This document shows positions 10,541-22,745 of a stretch of DNA of 64,000 bases, one piece after another (the stretch's first letter is position 1; each line of letters starts with the position of its first letter). The position numbers and the translations under genes are program-made. Origin of the DNA: Hymenoscyphus infarciens (lineage: Eukaryota; Ascomycota; Leotiomycetes; Helotiales; Helotiaceae); assembly GCA_001414345.1 (NCBI GenBank), contig LLCB01000020.1:248001-312000 (forward strand), written 5' to 3'. The notes under the pieces were generated by a model. That model ran no database searches and was not told where the DNA came from. It was given only the letters and a program-made list of their open reading frames with translations.

Positions 10541-13500
10541 TAAAAAGGATAAACTCTTCTTTGTTAGTAATAGTACTTATAATATCTCTTTTAAGCTTAT
10601 TATTACTTTTTATTTCGATTTCGATTTAGCCTAGAATTAGACTATTATAACGCTATTCTTAAATAGCTAGGTAATTAGAGACTACCTAGATAGCTAGTAA
10701 TACTAGAGTTTAGTATTTATATAGATAGCTAGTAAAAATTATATTTCAATATATATTAAGAGATTAGAATACGCTAAGTATTCTTAAGAGTCCTAATAAC
10801 TCTAGATTTAGTAAATAAGTTAACTTATAATAGTTATCTAGAAAGCTTCTAAATCTAATCTTATCTCTCTCTCTCTCTTAAATCGATATCTTTAAAATAT
10901 TAAACCTAGTTCTACTATAAGGTATTAAACGCCTTTCTAGGGCTACTCCTCTTTCTAAAAGCTGTCTAAATAGCACCTATATACTAAGATCTAGAAGATT
11001 CTAACGAAATAATAGTCGAAGAGACTAGTAGGACTTCTTAAATATAGACTAGATATAGTCGGTTATATAAGCTTTAAAAGTAGAGAATTAAGAAATAAGG
11101 AATTAGCTAGCTAAGCTAGAAAGATAGATAAGCGATCTTATAATTTAAAGTTAATAAAACACTTTACCTCTAAACCCTCTCTAATCTAACCCTCTTCTAC
11201 TTTTAAGCTCGAATTTATACCCCTTTCGGCTATAAGCAGCTACTCTTAATACCTTCTAATAACCCTCTTCTAGAGCTATACCTCTTTTTAAAAGACTCTC
11301 TAAACCCTCTCTAATCTATAACTATATACTAAGACCTAGAAGATTCTAATAAAATAATAAAAGAGACTTCTTAGATATAGATAATATATATATAAGATAG
11401 TAGTATAAAAATAAAGGATAAAATAATTAGTTAGATAAAATAGATATAATTATAAGTAAACTATAAAGTTAATAACTTAAAAAATACTCTATCTCTAAAC
11501 TCTTACTAATCTAACCCTCTTTTAAACCTTTGTTTAAACTCTTCTTTGCTTTTTAAAGTCTACGTTTAGACCTCTTTCGCTTATAGGCTTCTACTTCTAA
11601 TACCTTCCTACTACTTCTCTTAAATCGGATACGAATTAGTTAAAATATACTTTCTATTATAATGAAACTTAGAAGCGAGCTCTTAGCTAAGTTATTACTA
11701 TTAATTCTAACTAAACATTATCTAACTTTACTTTGAACTTTTCCTTTGAAAAAATACCTCTACTAGTAAATATTTAAAAGACTACAGTTATAGACTAAGT
11801 CTTAGCTGCTAGTATAAAGGTTAAAAGAGATAGAAGTAGAATTAAGAAGAAGATTACGCTAAAGAAACTTTTAATAACTTTAAAAAGTTACTCTTCAAGT
11901 ACTACTATACTCGGAGAGATACTAGAATCGGAACGCTTCTTTTATATATAGAACAAGATTACACCTTAGCACCGAAACCCGTCTACTACTTTTAAGAGAC
12001 GCTAGAATTATAACTTTACTAAGATAGTGTTTTATCTTTTAGCTATAGATAAGGAGACCTGCTAAAACGCTAAGTTATAAGATATTAGAACTACGGTTTA
12101 GAACACCCCTCTATCTAGCTCTAAACTCTCTACGATATAATAGTAAATCGTTCTCTACTTTAGAAGTGAAATCGGAATTAGAAGATAAATAAGTCCTTAA
12201 GTACTTTAAAGGGAATAAGGCAGCCTATAAGCCTAAGTAACATAGTTATACGACTATATACCTATATCTAAACTTAGATACTATCGTACTTAAAACTATA
12301 TCTCTTTTTTATTATTCTAAACTTCAGATAGTATTTTCAACTTCGGTAACAACTTCGCTTTTAACTAGCTAAAACCCTACTAACTCTAGTATAGAGTCTT
12401 ATAGTCGTTACTTTCTTACTTTCTTTTACTTCTAGTAGAGCTAGAAGTTCTTTTTTCATCTAAATTCGACTTAGATATAAATTAGTATACTCTTAAAAGA
12501 ATAGTAACCTCTTAGCTAAGTTATTACTATTTATAATATTATCGACTTTTCGTTTCCGACTTTACTCTAAGTCCTCGCTAACCTAAGTTTAGACGAACTT
12601 ACTTTCTTTTATATCTAGTATATTAGATATTTTATTCGAATTTAAATCAGATATAAACTAGTACGCTCTTAAAGTAAGCTCTTAACTAAGTTATCACTAT
12701 TACTTATAACGTTACCTCTTAATATTCGCTTCTAACTCTATTCTAAATTCGCCTCTATCTCTACTTTAAACTTTTTAAACTTTAAACTTTTTCTAACCTA
12801 CTAGATAGAATCGGACTATACTCTTTTAGCAAACGCGAATACTTATACTTTAATATTAAAGGATTAGAAACAAAGTCTCTTTTATAAGTATCTACGAAGT
12901 CGGTTATAATTCGAATCCTACTTAGTATTCTATAGACAATTTTCAGGGTTTACTATATTATTTAAAAGACTTTTATACTAAATATCTAGAAGAGCTAGGA
13001 CTACCTCGACACCTCTCTAAATAGCTTAATATATAAGAATTAGATAAGAATTAGATAAAAGAGTTAATTTATAAAACTCTATTAATACTCTCTAATCCTA
13101 GTTACCTTTAATAAGGAACTTATAATAAAAACCTAAGATAAAACACTAACTAGTAGGAATGTTTAAAATTAATAAAGTAAAGAACTAAGACTAAGTTACT
13201 ACTAAAACAGAGCTTATATATTCTCTTCTTTCTTCGACTTATTATCCTCCTCTTTACTCTTCTAAGTATAAGGAGCTTAAATCGGCTCTTCCTCTACCTC
13301 CTCCTTATAAGCACGCTTCTTACCTTAGTAACCTCCTATAACTAGCTTTAGAGAGAACGCTTATAAACTCTTTAGGTAGGCCTTAAAGAGGACCTAAACC
13401 TAGGTTTAAACAGAGGTCTTACTCTCTATAATATAGTATAAGAACTATTAAATATTAGTAACTAAAACCCCTCTAATAAGTAAGAGATACTTATAGTAAC

Positions 13501-14540
13501 CTTAGCGCGAAGCGCCTAAGTCTTCTCTAAGAGAGTAAACTATACCTCTAAACTATTCTTTAATACCTCTATACTAGTAATAACTAACACCTTATCTAAG
13601 GCTTTAGTAGCCTTCTTAATCTCTTTCTTCTTCTCTTTAAGCTTAAGCTTATTAAACTCCTTCTTTATAAACTATAGTAACTACCTAAGTTAGAATAGAT
13701 TTAGTATATATTTAGAATTAAACTTACTAAGATATATATAGTATTCTACTTAACGTAGTACTTATACTTCTTCAACTTTAGCTTCTTAAAAGTATATATA
13801 TAATCTCTATTCTAAGATTTTACCTAAAGATACTAAACATAGCAGACTTAGTAGATAGCTAGAAGTATACTAGAAGGATATAGAAGAGGTATTTTACTAT
13901 ATTAGATTAGCTCTAAATTAAGCCTAATAAAGAAGAGAAAGACTTACTTTTATATATATATATAATATATATATATATTCTAGAATAAAAGTTAGTATAT
14001 AAGAATATACCTAATTAGAAGGTATTCTTACTATATATATATTATTTTAGATAAAAAGAAAAGAAGAAGAGAAGTTAGAATCGTGGAAAAGTTACCTACT
14101 AATATACTACTTATAATAATAGCTATTACTTATAATTATTATTTATTACTTAATAATTACTATTATAATATATAATAATAGTAAGAATACGATAACTTTA
14201 TAGTAGTATACTGCTTCTTATCTAATAGCTAATAATTAGCTTCTTTTCTGTTTATATCTATTATTATATAGTATATAATAGTAAATAAAGAACGATTATC
14301 TCTTAAAATAATAATACTACTAGCTACTAACTCTACCTCGACTACTAGATACTATAATAGTAGATAAGTTATATTCTTTATAATAAATATATAAATAATA
14401 CTCTAGTCGACCTGACACTATGCTAATTAATAACCGAAGACTTAGAACGAGTCTTTTTAAAAGAGAGAGAATATAATAGTATACTATTCTAAATTATTAG
14501 CATTCGTAAAACTACTAATACCTCTATAACTGCTAATGCT

Positions 14541-14849
14541 TCTATAACTTATTAGATAGAAGGTGCTAAAGAGAGTAAGGATTAGATATTATATGTTTTG
14601 CTTTAAAGTCTTATATATTTAGCTTTAAAGCCCTTATTATTTTAGTAGCTATATTAGGAAGGACTTGGTTATTATTCTTATTAAGACTTAGTAGTCTCTA
14701 ATCTCTTATATATAGATGTTTATACTTAATATAGAAGAAGGATAGTTATTATTTTCTTCTATATTAGTACCTAGTATTTATATACGTTATTCTTCTATAT
14801 ATACTTCTATATACCTCTACTATAGTTATGTGTATTTCGTGCCGTTATA
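14541..14849 (+). mobile_element. Short TIR element, copy 2 (TATAACGG family), left part degraded
   Basis: The right end, TATTTCGTGCCGTTATA, is the best preserved terminus of the family. Its reverse complement TATAACGGCACGAAA mirrors the left ends of copies 1 and 3. The block TTCTTCTATATTAGTACC with CTAGTATTTATATACGTTATTC aligns with the other copies. The left boundary is uncertain because the first 80 or so bases are heavily mutated. Confidence 0.55.
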
Positions 14850-14899
14850 ACTTCTAGGCTCTAAACTAGAGTAGCTTTATATGTCTCTATTACTACTTA

Positions 14900-16300
14900 T
14901 AAGTATCTTAATTATTATATAGAGAAGCTCTTTACTATTCTCTTTATATTCCCTCCTTTTAGTATAGTATAGTATTACGCCGACATCTTATATACTATTA
15001 TACTCCTTATTACTACTATATATATCTACCTTACTTAGTAGTAGTCTACTTCTTATATCTTTCTAATAAGCCTTATAAGTATAAAGGTCTATATTATAAG
15101 CTTCTTCTAGACTCTTTCTTAGTATACCTTCTGGTTTAGTTTCCTATTAAGCTTTACTTCTAAGAACCTTATATACTTAACTAATATAAGCCTTATCTTC
15201 TTAAACTAGACTATCTCCTTTTATAGTACTCTTATTCTTATAAAGTATATCTTTTCTAAGCTAAAAGCTATTTCTTACTTATTTACCTACTTATTATATA
15301 CTCTTTAAGCTATCTTAAGTATCTTATAGTTTATTACTATACTTTTTAATATTATAAGTAGATTTATATTATCTATAAAACCTACTATAATAAGCTTATT
15401 AATTCTTACTAAGTCCTTATATAGTATTAAAGTAAAGAGGATAAATAGTATTAGTAATAGTACTAATCCTTATAAAACACCTTAGTTAAGGTCTCTTTTA
15501 TCTACTAAGTATCTATTAAAGAATAATATAGCTCTTTATCTAAAGAGGAAGCTCTCTATCTATATTACTACTTACTATAGAACCTTCTTCTCTTTTAATA
15601 TATAAAGTAGCTATATATAGTCTACTTAGTTAAAAGCTCTAACTATGTCTAGTTAAGCTAAAGACGCGTAGCTCTTATTTTCTTATACTATATATATACT
15701 CTCTATTACTATTCTAATTACTAGCTCTATATTTTAGTACTTTTAGTTACTTATCTATAGCTCTAGTAGTATTACTATTTCCTCTATAAGCTATATAAGC
15801 TTTTATACTATTACTTTTTTAAGAATCTTATCTATAGTTAAGAGTAGTACTATTAGCTAGTAGGCCTCTACCTTACTTTACTCCTTAGTTATTTTACCTA
15901 GTTTTCTTAGTACTACTACCTTTATATAGTAGAAGTAGGATAAGAAGTATTATAAGTAGAAGCTCGCTTCTACTATTATAGTAAGTACTTTATAAATTAG
16001 TTTATTATAAGCTTTTAAAAAGCTATTTACTAATATATTAAATCTTAATACTTTCTATAGTATTAATCTTATAGTTATCTTAATATACTTCTTAGTTATA
16101 TATTAGCTTACTAAGTACTTTCTAAATAAGCTCTTAGTATTCTAGTCTCTATTAAGAACGCTTAAGTAGTTAGCTATTAACTCTAAGAAGAACTTTTCTA
16201 TAAGAATATAAGCCTTCTCTTAGTAAGTCTTATCTTTTATTCTATTAAGTAATATAAGTATTAGTAGTTATTACGAAAAAGGGGTCTTACGTAACCTCTT
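14900..16300 (-). mobile_element. RIP-mutated Tad1-like non-LTR retrotransposon, reverse transcriptase region
   Basis: Reading the minus strand across stop codons recovers the reverse transcriptase blocks of fungal Tad1-type LINEs in order. VVLRKLGK, then AY-stop-LIVLLLTIDKILKKVI, lie near 15,800-15,940. A Q-G-L-V-L-L-L-ILFILFTLILYKDLV block is at about 15,410-15,485. The catalytic-loop relative VGFIDNINLL, where intact elements have F-V-D-D, is near 15,355-15,390. A relative of the W-A-x-x-H-G...F-x-x-x-K-Y-E-L-I-H-F block lies near 15,240-15,300. Many stops are TAA/TAG at positions where the family has Trp or Gln, as RIP would make. The second catalytic Asp is Asn. Element ends, endonuclease and RNase H regions were not delimited. 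Non-functional. Confidence 0.75.
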
Positions 16301-16638
16301 TTCTCTATATATATAGCAGAGTTTTCACCTTCTAAATTCAAGCTCCTAAGAGCGTTTTCAACTCAAAAATACGTTATAGTAGTACTAGTACTTCTAGTCT
16401 TATATATCCTTTAAGACATGCCTATTTCTTAAGTATCTAGAGTTTCCTTTTATCTTTTACTACCTCTACTAATACCTCTCTCTAGCTCTTTATCTTCGCC
16501 TTTCTACTTACTATTTAGAGTTCTTAAAGAGCGTTATTAAGCTACTATCTCAAGCTTCTTATTTAGTACTTCTTCTAAGTTCTTTTATATTTCCTCGCCT
16601 TTTTCAACGCTTCTTTAACCTCTATATTCCACTAGAGC

Positions 16639-16949
16639 TATAACGGCATACCGTTATCCTAGATAGCTAGGAGTACCTATTATATATAAGGTTTCGGCTA
16701 CTATTATCTTATATTATCTATTTTAGGAAAGTTACGTAGGTTCGGGCTTTTATATTAGCTAACGTATAACGTTAGTTAGTTTCAGACCTTTTAGTCTAAA
16801 CCTCTTATATATAGTAGCCTACTCCTAGAGTAGAAGAGAGATAGTTTTTCCGTTTCTTCTATATTAGAGCCTAGTATTTATATACGTTATTCTGCTAAAC
16901 GCACTCCTATATACCTCTTCTATAGTTATATATATTTCGTACTATTATA
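16639..16949 (+). mobile_element. Short TIR element, copy 3 (TATAACGG family)
   Basis: Starts TATAACGGCATACCGTTAT and ends TTTCGTACTATTATA, a C-to-T/G-to-A mutated form of the terminus kept in copy 2. The body aligns with copy 1 with one internal deletion of about 40-50 bp. Same orientation as copies 1 and 2. It lies just upstream of, in the LINE's reading sense, the reverse transcriptase remnant. Confidence 0.65.
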
Positions 16950-17600
16950 TACGTATATATAAATACTCTATAGTAAACTAAATTAGTATCTTTATATATA
17001 ATCTCTACTATATAAAGGAATCCTATAAAAGCTAGCTTTATAATAGCTTTAAAGTTAAGACTATTAATCTATCTTAGCTATAAAGCCTAAGGCCTAGCCT
17101 CTAGTACTTAAGAGATAATCTAGTATAATTATACTATTAATAAAGGCTTTACTTTCTTCTTCTTATAAAGACTTTATATCGCTTAAATATCTACTATAAT
17201 TCGTTATAAAAGTAAGACCGTAAATAGTCTTAAATCTAGGTTACGTTTAATATATATCAAGTAAATTATTAAAAGGCTTATTTATATAAAGTCCGCTTTG
17301 AAAGTCCTTAACTAATCTCTCTAAATACTCTTCTTAAAACTTACTTATAAAGTACTAAAGTCGTTATAAGCTATAGTTACTAGAGTCTCTTAATTTAGAA
17401 CCTCTTAAAAGAGTATATATATATACTATATACTTTCTAAGTATTTAAAGAGAGGCTATAATAAAAGAGTCTTATATATATCTTAGATATTCTAACTTTA
17501 TTCTTTATATATTTAAGGTAATTAAGAGAGAGATTATTAAATCGAGGAACTACTAGTATAGAGACTAATTAGCTATTATTCTACATAAATTATATAAGAG

Positions 17601-18176
17601 GGTCTGGGTCAGGTATAGAACAACAAAAAGTATTGTTCAAGAAGGGATAGAAGAATGAGAAGTTCGCATTCTCGATTCTCCTAACCTTCTAGGATCTTAT
17701 ACTACATTGTCCAAGAATATTTCGCACAATAAAATTGAGAGGTACTGGAGAGTAACGCCCGAGTCTCTTACTCACTTTACTACTCTACTCTACTCATTTC
17801 TCATAATGAGTGTTTTAGGCGAGTCATAAATATTATCAAAAAAAGTCTTCTTATGTAAAGTGTGATCCTGTTCTGTTTCATACAAACAATGTAAACAAGT
17901 TCCCCACATCACCATGACTATCAGCTATCTATCCCTCAATCCATCACTCAGTCCAACCCAACCCATCCCTCCTTCCAGCCAGCCGACTGACTAGCAAGCC
18001 TTCATACAACCCTCAAAAGAAAACTCCGAGTCCCAATGCACCCCATCCCATCTGTGAAAATGCACAAATTCGCTTTCTATAAAAAAAGGACGCGAGAACC
18101 ACCCCATGCCAAAAAGGATAATGTCATATCATACTCCCTTCCCTTCTTCCAACCAACCAATCAACCTATTCACAGC
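17601..18176. other. Right border of island 1 and 3' flank of the CSC1 gene
   Basis: Base composition returns to normal at about 17,600. A (ACTCT)n tract at 17,770-17,800 (ACTACTCTACTCTACTC) matches tracts found in island 2. The rest is the likely 3' UTR of the minus-strand channel gene, with CCATCCCTCC-type words. No gene is supported. Confidence 0.55.
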
Positions 18177-21100
18177 CTAATATCCAGGGTTCTGATTTTG
18201 ATTCTGATGCCCCGCATGATGCTGCCCCCTCGTTCCGCGATAATAATCATAACTCGCCGGATCCACATCCTCATCCGCCTCCCTCTGGGGCACGTTCCCA
18301 TACCCTCGTCCCCCGAGGTACGTTGTACTCCCCATAAAGCCCGGCCCTCTCACTCGTTCCTGACTCATACTCCTACTCCCATAACCAGAGCCATAACCCG
18401 GAGTATGCGCCATATCCGCAGCATCGTGTACAAGACCCGTTTCGCTTTCATCCCGATGATGTTGGTAGAATCTCTGGTTGGCGTTAAGCGGGACACCCAT
18501 ATCGCCTTGCGCGTCATAAGATACCCCAGGCCCTTGAGCTTGATAAGCATCAAACCTCTGCTGAGGATGTTGACGGCCTGTCATACCACCTACTGGTGTT
18601 CCGGGTCTAGAATCGGAACCCATTCCAGATACAGTACTAGGAGTATCAGACCTTATAATATCTTCCGCTTTTCCGTAAATGTTTCCCCCACCCCCATGTT
18701 CCTCCCCAAACTCGGTGCGACCCTTAAAATAAGCAAAATCAAGTCGATTCTCAGGAACCATCTCGAAACCCGGCATACCCTTAGCTTTGCGCCCCGGTTG
18801 AGCGGTTGACATAGGGTCCATGGCGTACATATCCGAGTATCCCGAGACCGAAGCACTTTCGCTCGAGCCAGGAATATTCCCATCCGTAAGTCGCCCACCG
18901 TAAACAGCAGCAAGCTTATTCTGGGCTTTAGCATGAACCATAGGTGTAATAAGCGGACGGTAAAGAGCAGGATGTCCGAATCGGGAATGAAGTTTATCCT
19001 TCTTCGCACTGAAGATATTCTCTCTCGTAACTTCCGGATCCCTGAGCATATTCCTCAAGGTATAATAATGAATCTTATCATCAAAGGTTCGGGAACAATA
19101 AACCTTGAAGGCAATCATGAGAAAGGGTAATGGGACAACGGCATAAGCCTCCATATGTTGCGCGGTATCCCCTTGTACCCACGTAGCCAAGAACACGACC
19201 AGGTTGGACAATATGGTAGCGAACACCATTCGATTGAAGAACATACGCCAGAACATGCCACCAGATTCCGTTTTGGTAATGAAGATGTAAAGCAGAAGAT
19301 ATTTCTTCAAATAGAGGTCCAGGGAGAAATAGAACGCGCAGGCTATCAAAGACAGAGGTTGGATGACTCCATAACACAATGCCACTGTGCTATAAAAGAG
19401 GAAAAAGTTATAATAAGAGGCGTAGTCGAAAGCGGGTGGGGCTGTCAACTCGATCATCTCTCTCGGAGTCGGACTGGAGAATTTTCGAACGCAAAAACTC
19501 CAGAATAAGGTCCATATTTGAGCCAAATCCACTGCTGCACCGAGATTTCTTTGCATCAGCCAGGTAACCCAGAATGGTGAGATATCGCAAAGAGCCGTGA
19601 AAAGCGCCTGTCCGAAGTTTGCGTCCACAATAACTTTCCAGGCATCTTCTTTGTTGGAAGTCCCATTGATAACATTGGTAACGAAAGTCCAAGCAGTACT
19701 GAAGACTGAAAAGACAATCAAAAAGTTGAATACGAAGAATGTATAAAGTCGCGCAGTCACATGTCGCTCTCTTGCGGTCTTGGAAGTATCCCCCGCTTTA
19801 ATCGCCAATCTTCGGAAAATGATGGGAAGAACCAAATAAAGTAACGAGGTGATGGCAGGAGAGGCGACACCTTGGACGATAGACCACCATGTCCTGTGAG
19901 CTTCTAGATTGTGTTGGAAGCCTTTCCAAACAAGACCTAAATTCGATAAACTGATGACGAAAACGGAGATCATGGCATTGGGTGCGATCCAAAGGATGGT
20001 AAGGAGGGTAACCCAAAGGTTGTTGATAATATGTCGTCGGCGCCTTTGGGATCTACTCAGAGGGAGATTTTTCCAGATTATATCGTTTGGTCGAGGAGCT
20101 AACGCGATTATTGTCCCTTGGGGATGCTTCTTTTTTGCAGCAAATGCAATGCTATGGGTCTCTTCAATTGACTCGAAACTGGCAAATCCATATGGCAAGG
20201 GATTTCTGCTGTCGATCGTCATGCGCACTTCTTTGATTTCGATTTCGAGTTCTTTTATACGTCCGGTAAGATATTCAATCGCGTCGACTTTTTCCCCTTT
20301 GGTGTATGAACCCCACGAGGGGTCTTTTTTGGAAGGTTTGCACATTGGTCGTTTTGGCGGGAGATTGTTCGGGTTTTTGAGGTATCTAGCCAAATACTTT
20401 TCGAGCTCTCGGACAGTCTTGTCGTGTTGTTCAATTAGTTCTGGTAGCTCTTTTACATTTCTGGCAATGGCGGTCCGAGAGAAAGATGATGTTGGTACAA
20501 CATCGTCTATCAATCTTCCAATGCCCTCGTCGGAACACATAGGTTTCGGGATATCGGTAATCTAGACAAATTTCAGTGAGCTTAGTTTTAGTGCAGCTGT
20601 CAATAGAATTGTTCATACCATCAGGGTTCGCGCGTGTAAACTAGCTTGATAATCTGGTGTATCATAGTACTGTCTCCGTAACCTCAGGACCGCTCTATAG
20701 TTCCACCATAAAAAGCCGGCAACCGCGATATTGAACAGCCAAGCACATATCACCATTCCCCAATTCGGTTCCCCTCGTGTGTTGACAGGTGTAAGTTTGC
20801 TGAGCCAGGTTTGACTAGCGAACTTGTCCCCCTTGGCCAAGTTTATGGGAATCAAGATACCACATCCAAGCACCGCTATCACCAAGAAAATATTTCGGCA
20901 CATGCGGAGAATTCTCAGAAACACCGTCGCATCGAGACCGATCAATCCAATCAACTCCTGCTCCTTTGTCTTCATCACTGGACCAACCCACGCCAGTACA
21001 CCCTTTCCCATCGGCGGAGGGGCATGTTTGTCGTCTGCGATTTTGAGCTTCGGCGCGTATACGAGGGAGTTGTAGGGTCGGAGGAGGGAGAATCCAACAG

Positions 21101-21346
21101 CGAGGAGGAGTGTGAAGCCAACGGAGGTACCCAAACCTGCGAGCACAGATTCTTGTGCGAGCTATCATAGGGTCAGATAAAGGGTCCACAACAGCCAAAT
21201 GAAAGCAGAGGGATTGATTGATGGGGTCCGTATTCTCGTACCTGGGATGAAAAGGGATTTCGTAGCAAATCCAACAATTTCTCTGTTGGCGTCTTCTCCG
21301 CCCTCGAGGAGAGCAGTTTCTCCCCTATTGAAAGGAGCGTGTCCAT
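18177..21346 (-). CDS. CSC1/OSCA-type calcium-permeable channel, RSN1-like (DUF221)
   Basis: Multi-pass membrane protein of the osmosensitive/mechanosensitive cation channel family (fungal Rsn1/Phm7/Csc1). Exons on the minus strand: 21346-21242, 21161-20619, 20561-18177, giving 1010 aa. The start MDTLLSIGEKLL is followed by a first membrane helix after the splice to LAQESVLAGLGTSVGF. Then come RILRMCRNIFLVIAV and WGMVICAWLFNIAVAGFLWW, i.e. the three-helix N-terminal RSN1 module. The cytosolic loop begins ITDIPKPMCSDEG and carries the family's conserved AFAAKKKHPQ and APRPNDIIWKNL. About seven more hydrophobic segments form the pore module (WVTLLTILWIAPNAMI onward). The last 200 residues are Gly/Tyr/Gln-rich and disordered. 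The channel function comes from family knowledge; the regulator is unknown. Confidence 0.93.
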
Positions 21347-22745
21347 GATTTCCGAAAAAACGAGCGAATGTGAGGGGCCCAAGGCCGGGAACACAGGTTG
21401 TTGTATCCGATGCGCGGTCGAGGCACAACCCAAGGTCGTTAGAGGATAGTTAATGGTAGGAATGGATGGAGGTTGTGTGTTGGTCGCGAGATTGACCTGT
21501 ACCGAGAGATTCCGCAACCTACAACACGAGGCGAGGCGCAAAAAGTTGTAATGCCGGGTGGTCCCTTGATTAGATACGAGGGGACGAAGTTGAGTTGAGA
21601 GGGGATGACGGCTTTTGCAGGGGATGATTTGGCCGGACGTTTGACCTGCGACCAGGAAGGACCTCGACCTCGACCTCGACTTTCCAGTCCAGGTTGTGAG
21701 GAATGTTAATCACGGTGTCGGTCTTTGATGAATGAACCTCCTTCCACACCACCAAAGCGGGCAAGGAGTCTTTGAGTAGGGGAGAGAAAGGAGAATAATA
21801 AGAAACCCGTGATACTCGTCATCGCCCTTGGCTTGGATGTTAGTTACGAAGCACAAGCAACTTTGTGCAAGTACAATTAGAGGAGAGATTTTCTCGTAAT
21901 CGTTCAATTTCCCAGCACAACATAAAACTGACGATGTCCGATTGCCGAATGGTCACAAAGAGGACAAACGTGACCACCAAAGCGGCGTCCGTCCGAGTCA
22001 GCCAAGAAAAAGCCATCGCCACATCCACTTTTACCCGCTGCTCTTGTGCTGATTTGGCCTTCCAGAAAAGTTGGAGATGCCTTCTCATTGGTCTCGTTCA
22101 TACCTCGGCCTTGTCCGATCTGGTGGCTGTGCTATTTTGGGGAACAACGTTGCATTAAGGGTCATCAAGGTCGACTGTTATTCACGATCGATTTCCTTTC
22201 TGTTCTTATATTCCAAAATAGTTGTCATTTTCCTTTGAGTCCTTGAAAACCTTACCTCCCTTCCCCTCTCGTTGCTCTCTTTCTGCCTCTAGCGAACAAA
22301 ATCCTGTGTTGGGTGCATTCTTATCGTAACCTGGGCGACTCTGACATGTGGCAATAGCCTCTTCTGTCTTACCGAAGGCGTAAAACACAGGAGCTGAGGA
22401 AAACATTCACTCATGCGTCAGCGTAGTCGAATTTCTCGTTATTGTACCCGCGTATTATTGGTATCTTCTGTTGGAAGCAAAATGCATGCAACCTGTCGAA
22501 TCTCTGTTTTATACTTCAAACAAGAACGTCAGTTATAGCGTTTTTGAGTGACAATATCACTTGCAATAATTGGTTGATAGAACATCCCGCATATCTTCCC
22601 TACTCGCAAAAAACGGGATGTGCATCATGCAGTCATTTTGCACAGAAGAAAAGAAAGAGTGACGAACCTTTCGTATGTCCAGCCATATTAGTCTCTCAAG
22701 GCGGCTAAAGCGGTATTTTTAAACATCAAACATCCACAAATACAG
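21347..22745. other. Intergenic region, CSC1 promoter side and 3' flank of next gene
   Basis: About 1.4 kb. The left part is the 5' flank of the minus-strand channel gene. A CGACCT repeat (GACCTCGACCTCGACCTCGA) lies at about 21,660-21,680. No frame in the region has a product I recognise, and I see no RNA gene. Confidence 0.55.

Larger units (their letters stand above)
8701..17600. other. AT-rich, RIP-like transposon graveyard (island 1)
   Basis: About 8.9 kb of very AT-rich DNA dominated by TA, TTA and CTTA words, with almost no CpA/TpG-rich coding texture and no long frame. The pattern fits repeat-induced point mutation (C to T, favouring CpA), known in many Pezizomycotina. Recognisable contents are a LINE reverse transcriptase remnant (minus, about 14.9-16.3 kb) and three short TIR elements, listed separately. 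The stretch 8701-10170 and most of 10541-14540 could not be assigned to a family by eye. Confidence 0.85.

Noticed and set aside
10216..10629. 137-codon open frame in island 1, hydrophobic translation
   Set aside because: It coincides with the short TIR element copy 1; the AT-rich codons make Tyr/Ser/Leu/Ile-rich pseudo-membrane protein. The other copies of the element do not keep the frame.
18036..18809. 257-codon plus-strand open frame
   Set aside because: It lies antisense to the Gly/Tyr-rich 3' part of the CSC1 gene; composition is that of a complement shadow and no domain is visible.
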